Source of the DNA: an uncultured Solimonas sp.
GTDB lineage: Bacteria; Pseudomonadota; Gammaproteobacteria; Nevskiales; Nevskiaceae
NCBI GenBank assembly: GCA_946478985.1
Contig: CAMLDZ010000039.1
Location: forward strand, 1 to 26,028
Direction of reading: 5' to 3'
DNA length: 26,028 bases
Positions 16,190 to 23,792 of this stretch are shown here, piece by piece (the first letter of the stretch is position 1; the number at the start of each line of letters is the position of its first letter). The notes below the pieces were generated by a model. The model was not told where the DNA came from, did not search any database, and saw nothing but the letters and a program-made list of their open reading frames with translations. Both the position numbers and the translations under genes were made by a program.

Positions 16190-18889
16190 ATGAACAACCA
16201 CACCCTAGTCTTCACGCCCGTGCTTCAGTCGCGACTGAAGCCGCCGCCTTGCGCGGAGATCGAATTGGAACGTGCCGCGATCCAGGAGCGCTTGTGCGCT
16301 GCTATGGAAGCCAATCGCGCCGTGCTGCTGGTGACCGCGCCAGCCGGATATGGCAAGACCGTGGTGCTGCGCCGCCTGCAGTCGATACTGCTGGCAGAGG
16401 GCCAGGCCACGCCTTGGCTGAGCCTCGATGCGCAGCTGAATACGCCTGCCTGCTTTCACTCGCATCTGACGGCAGCGCTGGCGGCCGCCGGACTGGAACT
16501 TCCCGACACCACCTCGCTGGCGGAACTGCAAATCGAGATCTGTAACCTGGCGGATCGCTCGACGCAGGCGGTCACCTTGTTTCTCGATCAGGTCGAGGCG
16601 CTGAACCATTGCCAGCTGATCGATTTCCTCGACGCGCTGCTTGGCAACGCGGCAGCGGCGCTGCGTGTCGTGATCGCGAGCCGCCGCGCCCTGCCGATTC
16701 GCACCGGCGGCCTGATGGCTGCGGGACGACTGACCCGGCTTGGCATCGATGAGCTGGCCTTCTCGTTCGCCGAGGCCGGAGAATTCCTGCTGCGGGCGGT
16801 GCCGGAGCCGCTCGGCGTCGCCCGCCTCAATTTGGCCTATGAGCTCAGCCAAGGGTGGCCGGGCGTGCTGACGATCCTGTCGCGTGACAAGGCGCTGCGC
16901 GGCGGATTCAGCGGCGGGCTGCCGACGGGTCAGGGCTCGCACGCCGAGATCGACGCCTACATCGAGCAAGAGATCCTCGCCGGGCTGGACGACAGGGATC
17001 GCGCCATCATGGACGTGCTGTCGCTCGCCGAAGACGCCGACGCTGCTCTGGTCGATGACATCCTTGGCAAGCCCGCCCGCCTGTCACGCGTGGCCGCACG
17101 CAATCCCTTGATCCAGCCCGGGCGCGAAGCCGGGCGCTATCGCCTGCATCCCCTGATCCGAACCTGCCTGCGAGGGCAGCTGTTCGAGTCTGATCGTGAG
17201 CGTTATGCGAGCTACTGCCGCGAATTTGGATCGCGGCTGAGGAAGGCCGGCGATGCGGCCGGCGCGATCGACTACCTGATCGACAGCGGAGACCTCGACA
17301 GCGCTGTCGACCTGCTGGAGAACGAGGGGCGCAGGATGGCGCTCAACGGCTTTCCCGATCGTTGTCTCAAGTGGCTGGCGCGCCTGCCCGGCGAGCGTTT
17401 CGTCAATCATCCCGGACTGATGCTGGCGGACGCCTGGGCGCGCATGGCGACGCATGATATCGACACTGCCCTGAAGCGCCTGGAACAGGCCGCTGCGTTC
17501 GTGTCGACGATCGATGAGCCCGCTTTCGCGCCCGAGATGGAGCTGGCGCGCGCCCTCGCAGTTGCCATCGCCGACCGGCCGCATGAGACCCAGGCGATCA
17601 TTGATCGCCTGCTTCAGGAAGGCCCGGCCCTGAGTGCCGGGATTCTTGCCGGACGGGCCTGCGCAATGGCATGGCTGGCCTACTGCCGCGGTGATTTCGA
17701 GCGCGGGCTGCGTGAACTGTTCCAGGGTTCGGCACTGACGGAAGCGGATCACGGCCTGCTGTTCCAGGCGTATGCCAGCGTTGTCGCGGCCGAATGCTAT
17801 GCCGGCCAGGGCCTGATCGACAGCGCCGAAGCGGAATGCCGGCGCAGTCTCAAGCTCGTCGAGCGGTTGCGCGGGCGCGGATCGGTGCTCACCGGCACGA
17901 TACTCGGACCGCTGATCGACGTGCTTTACGAGACAGATCGCCTCGACGAGGCGCTCGCACTATGCGCCGGGCGTATGGATCATGTGCTCCATTATCCGAC
18001 CCCCGGCGTCACCATTGCCGGCGCGGTGTGGTTGGCGCGGGCCTTGTTTCTCAGGGGCGCCGCGCGTGAGGCGGACGAGCTGATGGAACGCATGACGCGC
18101 ATCGGCGAACATCGGGGCATCCCGCGCCTGACTGCACAGGCGCTGTCCACCCGCATCCGCTTCGCGCTGGACGAGCGGCGCACCGCGACAGTACCGACCC
18201 TGCTCGGACAGGTCGAGGCGATCTGCGATGGCAACCAGATGCCCGAGCGGCCCGGCTTCGTCGTCGACTATCTACCGCGATTGACGCGCCTGCATGTGCG
18301 CGTTGCCGCCGGTGAATTGCAGCCGCTGCTGGACGATGTGCAGTCGTTCAGGCAAGAGGTAGGCCTTAGTCCCTGGGTCCGTCTGCATGTGCAGATCAGC
18401 GCACTGCATGCGGCATTGCTATGGCGATGCAGCGAGCACGAAGCCGCCATTTCTACGCTCGCCGGCACCATCGCCCGGTCCGCCCCCTTGGGGCTGGCGC
18501 GCAGCCTCACCGATGAACTGCAGCTGGCGCCCGCGCTGCTGAGCAGTCCGGGACTGGCCGCGGCAGTGGCGCCGCAGCATCAGGAATACCTGCGACGGCT
18601 GATTGCGATCGTGCAGGGCGACATGCAGGCCGATACTGCGGACACCTTGCCCATGTCGACCGAAAAGGATGAGGAACTGTCTGCCGACGAGTCAGGATTT
18701 ACTGCGCGTGAGCGGGAGATTCTGTACCTGATCGCTCGTGGCCTGGCCGCCAAGCACATTGCGCGAACCTTGGGCATATCGCCACAAACAGCACGTTGGC
18801 ATCTGAAAAATATCTATCAGAAGCTGGGCGTTCACAGCAAAGCAGCGGCGATAGCAGCTATTCGTCGCTTGCACGCCAATGCTCGGTAA
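16190..18889 (+). CDS. LAL/MalT-family transcriptional regulator (STAND ATPase with LuxR HTH)
   Basis: An 899-residue regulator. Seen: an N-terminal ATPase domain with Walker A APAGYGKT (50-57) and Walker B TLFLDQ (129-134), a winged/sensor region (about 200-330, with RYRLHPLIRTCLRG), a long helical repeat region (about 350-800, TPR-like, with many Ala/Leu/Glu helices), and a C-terminal LuxR HTH (about 836-899) starting FTAREREILYLIARGLAAKH and containing ARWHLKNIYQKLGV. This is the MalT/AlkS layout and length. Such proteins switch on catabolic operons after binding a small inducer and ATP. It starts 391 bases from, and divergent to, the molybdoenzyme operon. The inducer is unknown. The ribosome site is weak. 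Confidence 0.9.
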   Translation: MNNHTLVFTPVLQSRLKPPPCAEIELERAAIQERLCAAMEANRAVLLVTAPAGYGKTVVLRRLQSILLAEGQATPWLSLDAQLNTPACFHSHLTAALAAAGLELPDTTSLAELQIEICNLADRSTQAVTLFLDQVEALNHCQLIDFLDALLGNAAAALRVVIASRRALPIRTGGLMAAGRLTRLGIDELAFSFAEAGEFLLRAVPEPLGVARLNLAYELSQGWPGVLTILSRDKALRGGFSGGLPTGQGSHAEIDAYIEQEILAGLDDRDRAIMDVLSLAEDADAALVDDILGKPARLSRVAARNPLIQPGREAGRYRLHPLIRTCLRGQLFESDRERYASYCREFGSRLRKAGDAAGAIDYLIDSGDLDSAVDLLENEGRRMALNGFPDRCLKWLARLPGERFVNHPGLMLADAWARMATHDIDTALKRLEQAAAFVSTIDEPAFAPEMELARALAVAIADRPHETQAIIDRLLQEGPALSAGILAGRACAMAWLAYCRGDFERGLRELFQGSALTEADHGLLFQAYASVVAAECYAGQGLIDSAEAECRRSLKLVERLRGRGSVLTGTILGPLIDVLYETDRLDEALALCAGRMDHVLHYPTPGVTIAGAVWLARALFLRGAAREADELMERMTRIGEHRGIPRLTAQALSTRIRFALDERRTATVPTLLGQVEAICDGNQMPERPGFVVDYLPRLTRLHVRVAAGELQPLLDDVQSFRQEVGLSPWVRLHVQISALHAALLWRCSEHEAAISTLAGTIARSAPLGLARSLTDELQLAPALLSSPGLAAAVAPQHQEYLRRLIAIVQGDMQADTADTLPMSTEKDEELSADESGFTAREREILYLIARGLAAKHIARTLGISPQTARWHLKNIYQKLGVHSKAAAIAAIRRLHANAR

Positions 18890-18950
18890 GCGCAGTCCTA
18901 ACGGTTATTGCGACGACGACTGATGGTGCCGCTGACCGATGGCGCTCACG

Positions 18951-21900
18951 TTAAGAACTCGAAGGTGTTTTTGGCGCGGCTTCTTTAGGCTCCGGCTTCT
19001 GCCAGATGCCACCACAGGTGAACTGCGCCCAGCCCCAGCGCAGCCAGTGCAGCAGCGCATTGGCCAGCCACAGCGCCCACAGCAGCATCAGCACGCGGTA
19101 GACCCACAGCGGCACCGAGATCGCCCAGGCCTGCGGCAGCGCGCCGCTCCAGCGGTCCTGGAACCACTGCAGCGTGTTGCCGTAGGAATCGTTGCCGGCG
19201 ATCTGCATGTCCGGTGCGCCGAGCAGGCCCTGCGCCACGGCGCTGAACAGCAGGCCGAGCGCGAACAGCGTGAGCGCCACCAAGCCGATCTGCAGCGCGT
19301 TGAAACGGCGCCGTGAAGCGGTGGCGGATTCCGCGTAGCGGCCGCGCGCGCCCAGCGCGAGCAGCCAGACGGCGACCACCGCCGCCGCCCATACCGGCAC
19401 CTGCGACAGGCCGATCATCAGCAGCGCCCAGTGCCAGACTTTCAACGGCGCCAGACGCAGGCGCGACAGGCCGACGGCAACGATCAGCAGCACCGCCAGC
19501 ACACCCCAGAACAGCACGGCCGGCCCGAGCAGCGGGCCGCCCAGCAGCAGCACCCAGCGATCCTCCGGCAGTGCGATGGCGATGCGCGCATTGACACCGG
19601 GCAGGCCGAGATCGAGCGCCGGCGTCTGTACGTGCGTCGTCAAGCCCTGTTCGGCACGCAGGCTGAGCTGGACGCTCTGCGCGCCCGGATGCAGCGGCAA
19701 CAGCAGCTTGCCGCCCTCCTGACGCGCCGGCTGCGGCTGGCCGTCGATCCTCAGCTGCCGCAGGCTCAGGCCTTCCGGCAGCGTCAGTGCATGCTGGCCG
19801 CCCTGGCTGGCGCGCAGGCGCAGGCTCAGCTCGTAGTCGCTGGCGCGCTGCGCCGGCTGCGCGCGCAGCTCGGCGGCGTCCAGCGTCAGCGTCTGGCCCT
19901 GCACGCCGGCCGGGCGGGTGACTTGCAGCGACAGCGATTCCCCCGGCCACGGCTGGTAGCGCGGCAGCCAGCTGTCGTTCTGCTGCCGGCTGACCGGCGG
20001 CAGGCCGTCGAACTCGACGTGCCACAGCGGGCTGATGTCGAACTGCCAGATCTCCACTGCATCGTCGCGTTGCGGCGCCTGCAAGCGTAGCGCGGTGCTG
20101 ACCGGCAGCCGTGAGGTCCAGCGCGCCTCGGTCTGGCCGGGTGCCAGGCTCAGCTGCACCTGTCCGGCCTCGACACGCACACCTTCGCCGGTGATCTGCT
20201 CGCCTTTGAGTAGCGCCACCGCCGTCAGCACCGGCGTATGCGTGACGCCCTCGCGGCGCACCACGGTGTCGACATCCCAGTCCAGGCCCAGGTGCAGGGT
20301 GCGGGTGACGATCAGCAGCGGCGGCAGCGCCTGCTCGCTGGCGGGCCCGGCACTTTCGGCGCTGGCGCGGCTGCGCAGCAGCTGCAGCGCATCGGCGGCC
20401 TGACCTTGCGAATCCACACCGCTGAGCAGCCAGCCGCGCAGGCTGTGCGTGACCAGCCGCGGTTTCAGCGGCAGCGGCAACTGCAGCTGATCGAAGCCGG
20501 CGAGGCTGCCGCGGACGATCGCCTCGTGGTGGCCGGCGCCGATGGCCAGCTGCAGCGAGCCGTCGGCATGGCGCAGCAGCGGCGCCGGCTGGCCGTCGAC
20601 CAGCACCTGCGCCGCCTGCCAGACGCGGCCCTGTGCACCGGCGGTGGCCATCGGCACCGGCAGCGGCAGGCTGCTGGCGGCGAGCGCGTCGATGCTCAGG
20701 CGCAGCGTCAGCTGTGCGTCGTCGCCGGCTTCGATCGCCAGCCGCGCGATCTGCACGCAGGACGGCAGGCAGTCCGGCGGCGCGAGCAGGCGGCGGCGCA
20801 GTTCCGCAAGCAGGTCAGTATCCGGCGCGCCCTTGAGTGCTGCCGGCTCGGCTACGGTGTCCTGTGCGCCGACGTGCTGCGGAGTCAGCAGCAAGGCCGC
20901 GACGGCGAGCATCAGCAGCGCAGAGCCCTCAGCCCCGGCCCCGCTCCCGTGCGGCGGGAGAGGGGAGCCACCATCGTCACTCCCTCTCCCGCTTGCGGGA
21001 GAGGGCTGGGGTGAGGGCCACAGCCAGCGCGCCAGCACCGCGAAGATCAGCGCGATGCCGAGCACCTGCAGCAGCCGCGTCAGCCACGGCGGCGACAGCC
21101 ACAGGCGGAAGCTCTGCGCGGCGTTGACCGGGCCCGACCAGTGCAGCTGTACCGCGTTCCAGTTCCATTCCGGCAGGCCGGGGCCGGTCTGCGTCAGCAC
21201 ATTCGGGTCCATGCGCTGGATCGACTGCTGCGAGACATTGGCGCTGCCGCCGTCGGCGGCGTAGTCGTAGACCTTGCGCGTGGCGCCGGCGCTGCCCTTG
21301 ACCAGCATGCGTGGCGCCGGCGGCGCGGCGGGCATTGCACGTTCGCTGTCGGCTTCGGCCATGGCTTGCTCCGCCATCACCATCGCCTCGGCCTGCGGCG
21401 CGCTTGCGTAGCTGCTGACGCCACCGTGAGGCTCCAGCTGCGGGTACAGCGAAATCCGTAGCTGCTGCACCGCGAACGGCAGTGCGATCAGCAGCACCAC
21501 GGCGGCGCTGAGCCAGCGGTAGCGCTGCAGCCACACTGGAAGCTGGCCGGACTTCAGCGAATCCGGCAGCGCCCGCGCCAGCGCGATGGCGGCGATCAGG
21601 TTCAGCCAGACCCAGCGCGGCGCGCCCGGCTCGTGCCAGCTCAGGGCCAGCGCCAGCAGGCTCAGCAGGCCCCAGCCGATGCCGAACAGACGCAGCGCGG
21701 CGACGCTGGCGACCAGCACCACGAACAGGTCCAGCAGCGACCAGCGGCCGATCCAGGTGTCCGGCACGTTGTCGGTGCCGGAGGTGGCGAACAGCCGCCA
21801 GCCCGGCGGCAGATGCAGCGTGGTGTCGACGTTCTGCAGATCCGTGCTCCAGCCCGCCACCGGCAGCGTGCGCGTGGCGCTGTCGATACGGCTGTCCGCG

Positions 21901-23147
21901 CTGAGCATGAGCTGGGCGCGGCGCACTTCGACGCCGGCGCGATCGCCGGACGCGGTGATCAGCTGCGGTTCGCCGTCGACCTGCACGCGGCCCGGCAGCA
22001 GCGGCGCCTGGGCGTCCAGGCGCCAGCGGCTGTTGAGGCGGCCGCCGAGCTGGTCCTGCACGGTGTAGCCGCCGCCGTCGAAGTCCAGCCAGAGCTGGCG
22101 CTGCAGGCTCAGCTGATCGGTCTCAAGCTGCGCGCTGCCGCGCTGGCGCTCGGCGAAGCGCAGCGCTGCGTCCGGCTGCAGCAGGAAGGCCGGATAGCCG
22201 CGCCAGGCGTCCGGCATCTGTGTCTGCCGCGGATCGACCGCCGGCGCGCCCGTGGTTTCGACGACGCGCAAGTCGTTGTGCGCGGCGAACGACCACACTT
22301 CCTGATCGGGCCACGGCGCCGAGAGGTCCGCGGCCTGCAGCGTCTTCAGCGGTGCCGGTGAACGCGCGACGATCTCCACGCTCCACACGCCGGGCCGTAC
22401 CTGCACGTGCAGGCGGCCGTGGTCGTCGAGCCGCGCCGGCAGGCTGCCGCTGATCGTCAGCGCGATGAAGCCGGCCGGCAGCACCGGGCCGATCACCTCG
22501 TCGCGGACTTCACCGGCGGCTTCGATGTCGATATGCGTGGTCACCCGCGCCGGCAGATCGTCGTCGATCAGGCGGAACACCTTGAGACCGAGATGGCGGC
22601 TGCCGGCCTCGCCACCGGCGGCGGTCTTGCCCAGCCAGACATGACCGCGATCGTCGCGGCTCGGATACGGCCGCGCCGCGCCGTTGACGCTCAGCCGCAG
22701 CAGGCCGGCGCTGGCCGGCACGTACAGCGATTCCGGCAGCTGCGACCAGCGCAGCTCGCCGCTGATGCGATGGCTGCCGCTGCCCAGCCACACCGCCGGC
22801 CGGCCATCGCGCAGCGCCACCGGCGCGGCGCTGCCATCGACGCGCAGCTCCTGCGGCCAGCGCTCAGCGCTGCCCGGCAGCTCCAGCCAGTCCGGTGCAT
22901 AGGCGCGTGCCTCGATCTCGAAACGGCCGCCGTCGTCGTCCAGCTGCAACTGCAGGCTCGACAGCCAGCTGCAGAGGCGCTGCTCGCTGCTGCCGAAGGC
23001 CAGCGGGCAGCTGCGGTGATCCTGCTGCAGGCTCCAGCCGATCCACGGTTGCAGCGGCGCCGGCACGTCCTGATCCTGCAGCGGCGCCGCCAGCACGGGC
23101 GCGCACAGCAGCGACAACAGCCAGCAGCAGCGAGCGAATCGGTTCAT
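18951..23147 (-). CDS. Very large membrane/periplasmic protein of unknown function (1398 residues)
   Basis: I do not recognise a named family. Seen: a signal peptide (MNRFARCCWLLSLLCAPVLA, 1-20); a beta-rich extracytoplasmic part (about 21-465) with many short Gly/Asp/Arg-rich strands; a cluster of hydrophobic helices (about 468-565); a Met/Ala/Glu-rich loop (577-613); a helix (690-708); a low-complexity stretch encoded by a palindromic repeat (711-741); another hydrophobic segment (742-757) ending in a signal-peptidase-like AQD; a second beta-rich part (about 760-1195); and four or more C-terminal helices (1205-1370). The two halves have a similar plan (signal/helix, beta-rich domain, helices), suggesting a fusion or duplication. 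ATG 23147 gives the clean signal peptide. It is convergent with the regulator gene and has no close operon partner. Confidence 0.8.
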   Translation of the reverse strand: MNRFARCCWLLSLLCAPVLAAPLQDQDVPAPLQPWIGWSLQQDHRSCPLAFGSSEQRLCSWLSSLQLQLDDDGGRFEIEARAYAPDWLELPGSAERWPQELRVDGSAAPVALRDGRPAVWLGSGSHRISGELRWSQLPESLYVPASAGLLRLSVNGAARPYPSRDDRGHVWLGKTAAGGEAGSRHLGLKVFRLIDDDLPARVTTHIDIEAAGEVRDEVIGPVLPAGFIALTISGSLPARLDDHGRLHVQVRPGVWSVEIVARSPAPLKTLQAADLSAPWPDQEVWSFAAHNDLRVVETTGAPAVDPRQTQMPDAWRGYPAFLLQPDAALRFAERQRGSAQLETDQLSLQRQLWLDFDGGGYTVQDQLGGRLNSRWRLDAQAPLLPGRVQVDGEPQLITASGDRAGVEVRRAQLMLSADSRIDSATRTLPVAGWSTDLQNVDTTLHLPPGWRLFATSGTDNVPDTWIGRWSLLDLFVVLVASVAALRLFGIGWGLLSLLALALSWHEPGAPRWVWLNLIAAIALARALPDSLKSGQLPVWLQRYRWLSAAVVLLIALPFAVQQLRISLYPQLEPHGGVSSYASAPQAEAMVMAEQAMAEADSERAMPAAPPAPRMLVKGSAGATRKVYDYAADGGSANVSQQSIQRMDPNVLTQTGPGLPEWNWNAVQLHWSGPVNAAQSFRLWLSPPWLTRLLQVLGIALIFAVLARWLWPSPQPSPASGRGSDDGGSPLPPHGSGAGAEGSALLMLAVAALLLTPQHVGAQDTVAEPAALKGAPDTDLLAELRRRLLAPPDCLPSCVQIARLAIEAGDDAQLTLRLSIDALAASSLPLPVPMATAGAQGRVWQAAQVLVDGQPAPLLRHADGSLQLAIGAGHHEAIVRGSLAGFDQLQLPLPLKPRLVTHSLRGWLLSGVDSQGQAADALQLLRSRASAESAGPASEQALPPLLIVTRTLHLGLDWDVDTVVRREGVTHTPVLTAVALLKGEQITGEGVRVEAGQVQLSLAPGQTEARWTSRLPVSTALRLQAPQRDDAVEIWQFDISPLWHVEFDGLPPVSRQQNDSWLPRYQPWPGESLSLQVTRPAGVQGQTLTLDAAELRAQPAQRASDYELSLRLRASQGGQHALTLPEGLSLRQLRIDGQPQPARQEGGKLLLPLHPGAQSVQLSLRAEQGLTTHVQTPALDLGLPGVNARIAIALPEDRWVLLLGGPLLGPAVLFWGVLAVLLIVAVGLSRLRLAPLKVWHWALLMIGLSQVPVWAAAVVAVWLLALGARGRYAESATASRRRFNALQIGLVALTLFALGLLFSAVAQGLLGAPDMQIAGNDSYGNTLQWFQDRWSGALPQAWAISVPLWVYRVLMLLWALWLANALLHWLRWGWAQFTCGGIWQKPEPKEAAPKTPSSS
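20926..21017. repeat. REP/BIME-like palindromic repeat inside the 1398-residue gene
   Basis: Two facing hairpin units lie within 92 bases: CTCCCG (20944-20949)/CGGGAG (20955-20960), and a perfect 11-base palindrome CCCTCTCCCGC (20982-20992)/GCGGGAGAGGG (20995-21005) with a TT loop. The outer ends CCCTCAGCCCC (20926-20936) and GGGGTGAGGG (21008-21017) are also inverted. Read on the gene's strand it gives PSPQPSPASGRG, a peptide familiar from misread or coding copies of this intergenic repeat in Xanthomonas-like genomes. Confidence 0.8.
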
Positions 23148-23262
23148 GGTGCCACTACCCCCGGAAGGCCATGCGGAACGCCGGCGGCTGACTGTAGGTC
23201 GGCGCATGCGGCCGCATCAAACGCACATCGCGCACCGGCGTGCAGGGCGTGACTCCATCCGC

Positions 23263-23280
23263 CGCCGGGCGCGCCCGGCG
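23263..23280. repeat. Perfect 18-base palindrome
   Basis: CGCCGGGCG/CGCCCGGCG is self-complementary without a loop. It lies seven bases past the stop of the minus-strand gene remnant at 23287 and may be its former terminator; there is no T run. Confidence 0.4.
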
Positions 23281-23286
23281 CGGCGC

Positions 23287-23394
23287 CTACTGCAGCAGGT
23301 AATGCTGCGGCCGCGGCGCGTCCAGCAGCGGCGACTCGCCGAGCATCTCGCGCAGGCTGATCTCGATGTTGCGCGACATCGCGCTCAGCGCGCC
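23287..23394 (-). pseudogene. 3' end of an unrecognised minus-strand gene, 5' part deleted
   Basis: On the minus strand the last 35 codons before a TAG at 23289-23287 read as ordinary protein: SAMSRNIEISLREMLGE followed by SPLLDAPRPQHYLLQ. There is no start codon context, and the frame upstream merges into the antisense of the TonB receptor fragment on the other strand. I cannot name the family. It is best explained as the tail of a gene that was once divergent to the TonB receptor gene. Confidence 0.4.
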
Positions 23395-23745
23395 ACCGTA
23401 CGCAAGCAGAAGCAGAATCCGACGCTGGAAGGCAAGCGGCCGACGCTGGTGGCGGAGCCGTTGCTGAAGCTGCGTACCGAGTACGACACGCCGTGGCTGC
23501 CGGGGCTGGTCCTGGTGGCGGGCTTCAGCTACACCTCGGATCAGTACACGGACGTCAAGAACACCGATCGCCTGCCGTCATTCACCTTGTACGACGCCGG
23601 TGCACGCTATCTCACCGCGGTCGCCGGCCGACCGCTGACGCTGCGCCTGGAGATGCTGAACCTGGGCGACAAGCCGTATTGGGCCAATGGCGCGCATCTC
23701 GGCGATCCGCGCATCCTCAGCTTCTCGGTGAGCGCCGACTTCTGA
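23395..23745 (+). pseudogene. C-terminal remnant of a TonB-dependent (siderophore-type) receptor gene
   Basis: A 116-codon frame with no start signal reads as the end of an outer-membrane TonB-dependent receptor: NPTLEGKRPTLVAEP, then alternating amphipathic strands (VLVAGFSYTSDQYTD, LPSFTLYDAGARYLT, LTLRLEMLNLGDKPYWA) and the terminal GDPRILSFSVSADF, ending in the Phe that closes such barrels. The plug domain, TonB box, signal peptide and most of the barrel (normally about 700 residues in total) are missing. The sequence before 23395 is not receptor-like. It cannot make a functional receptor. Confidence 0.8.
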
Positions 23746-23751
23746 CCGCGG

Positions 23752-23784
23752 GCACGGCGTCCGGGCATCGCCCGGATGCCGTGC
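23752..23784. terminator. Long hairpin between convergent genes, possible bidirectional terminator
   Basis: Arms GCACGGCGTCCGGGC (23752-23766) and GCCCGGATGCCGTGC (23770-23784) pair over 15 bases with one G-T position and an ATC loop. It lies seven bases after the receptor remnant's stop and eight bases past the antiporter's stop. A T run is missing on both sides, so terminator function is not certain. Confidence 0.5.
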
Positions 23785-23792
23785 GCCCGGCT

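Noticed and set aside
23395..23475. Extension of the minus-strand gene remnant upstream of 23394 (hydrophobic ILLLLAY-like stretch)
   Set aside because: It is the antisense of the conserved TonB receptor residues KQKQNPTLEGKRP, so it is more likely a shadow than real coding sequence.
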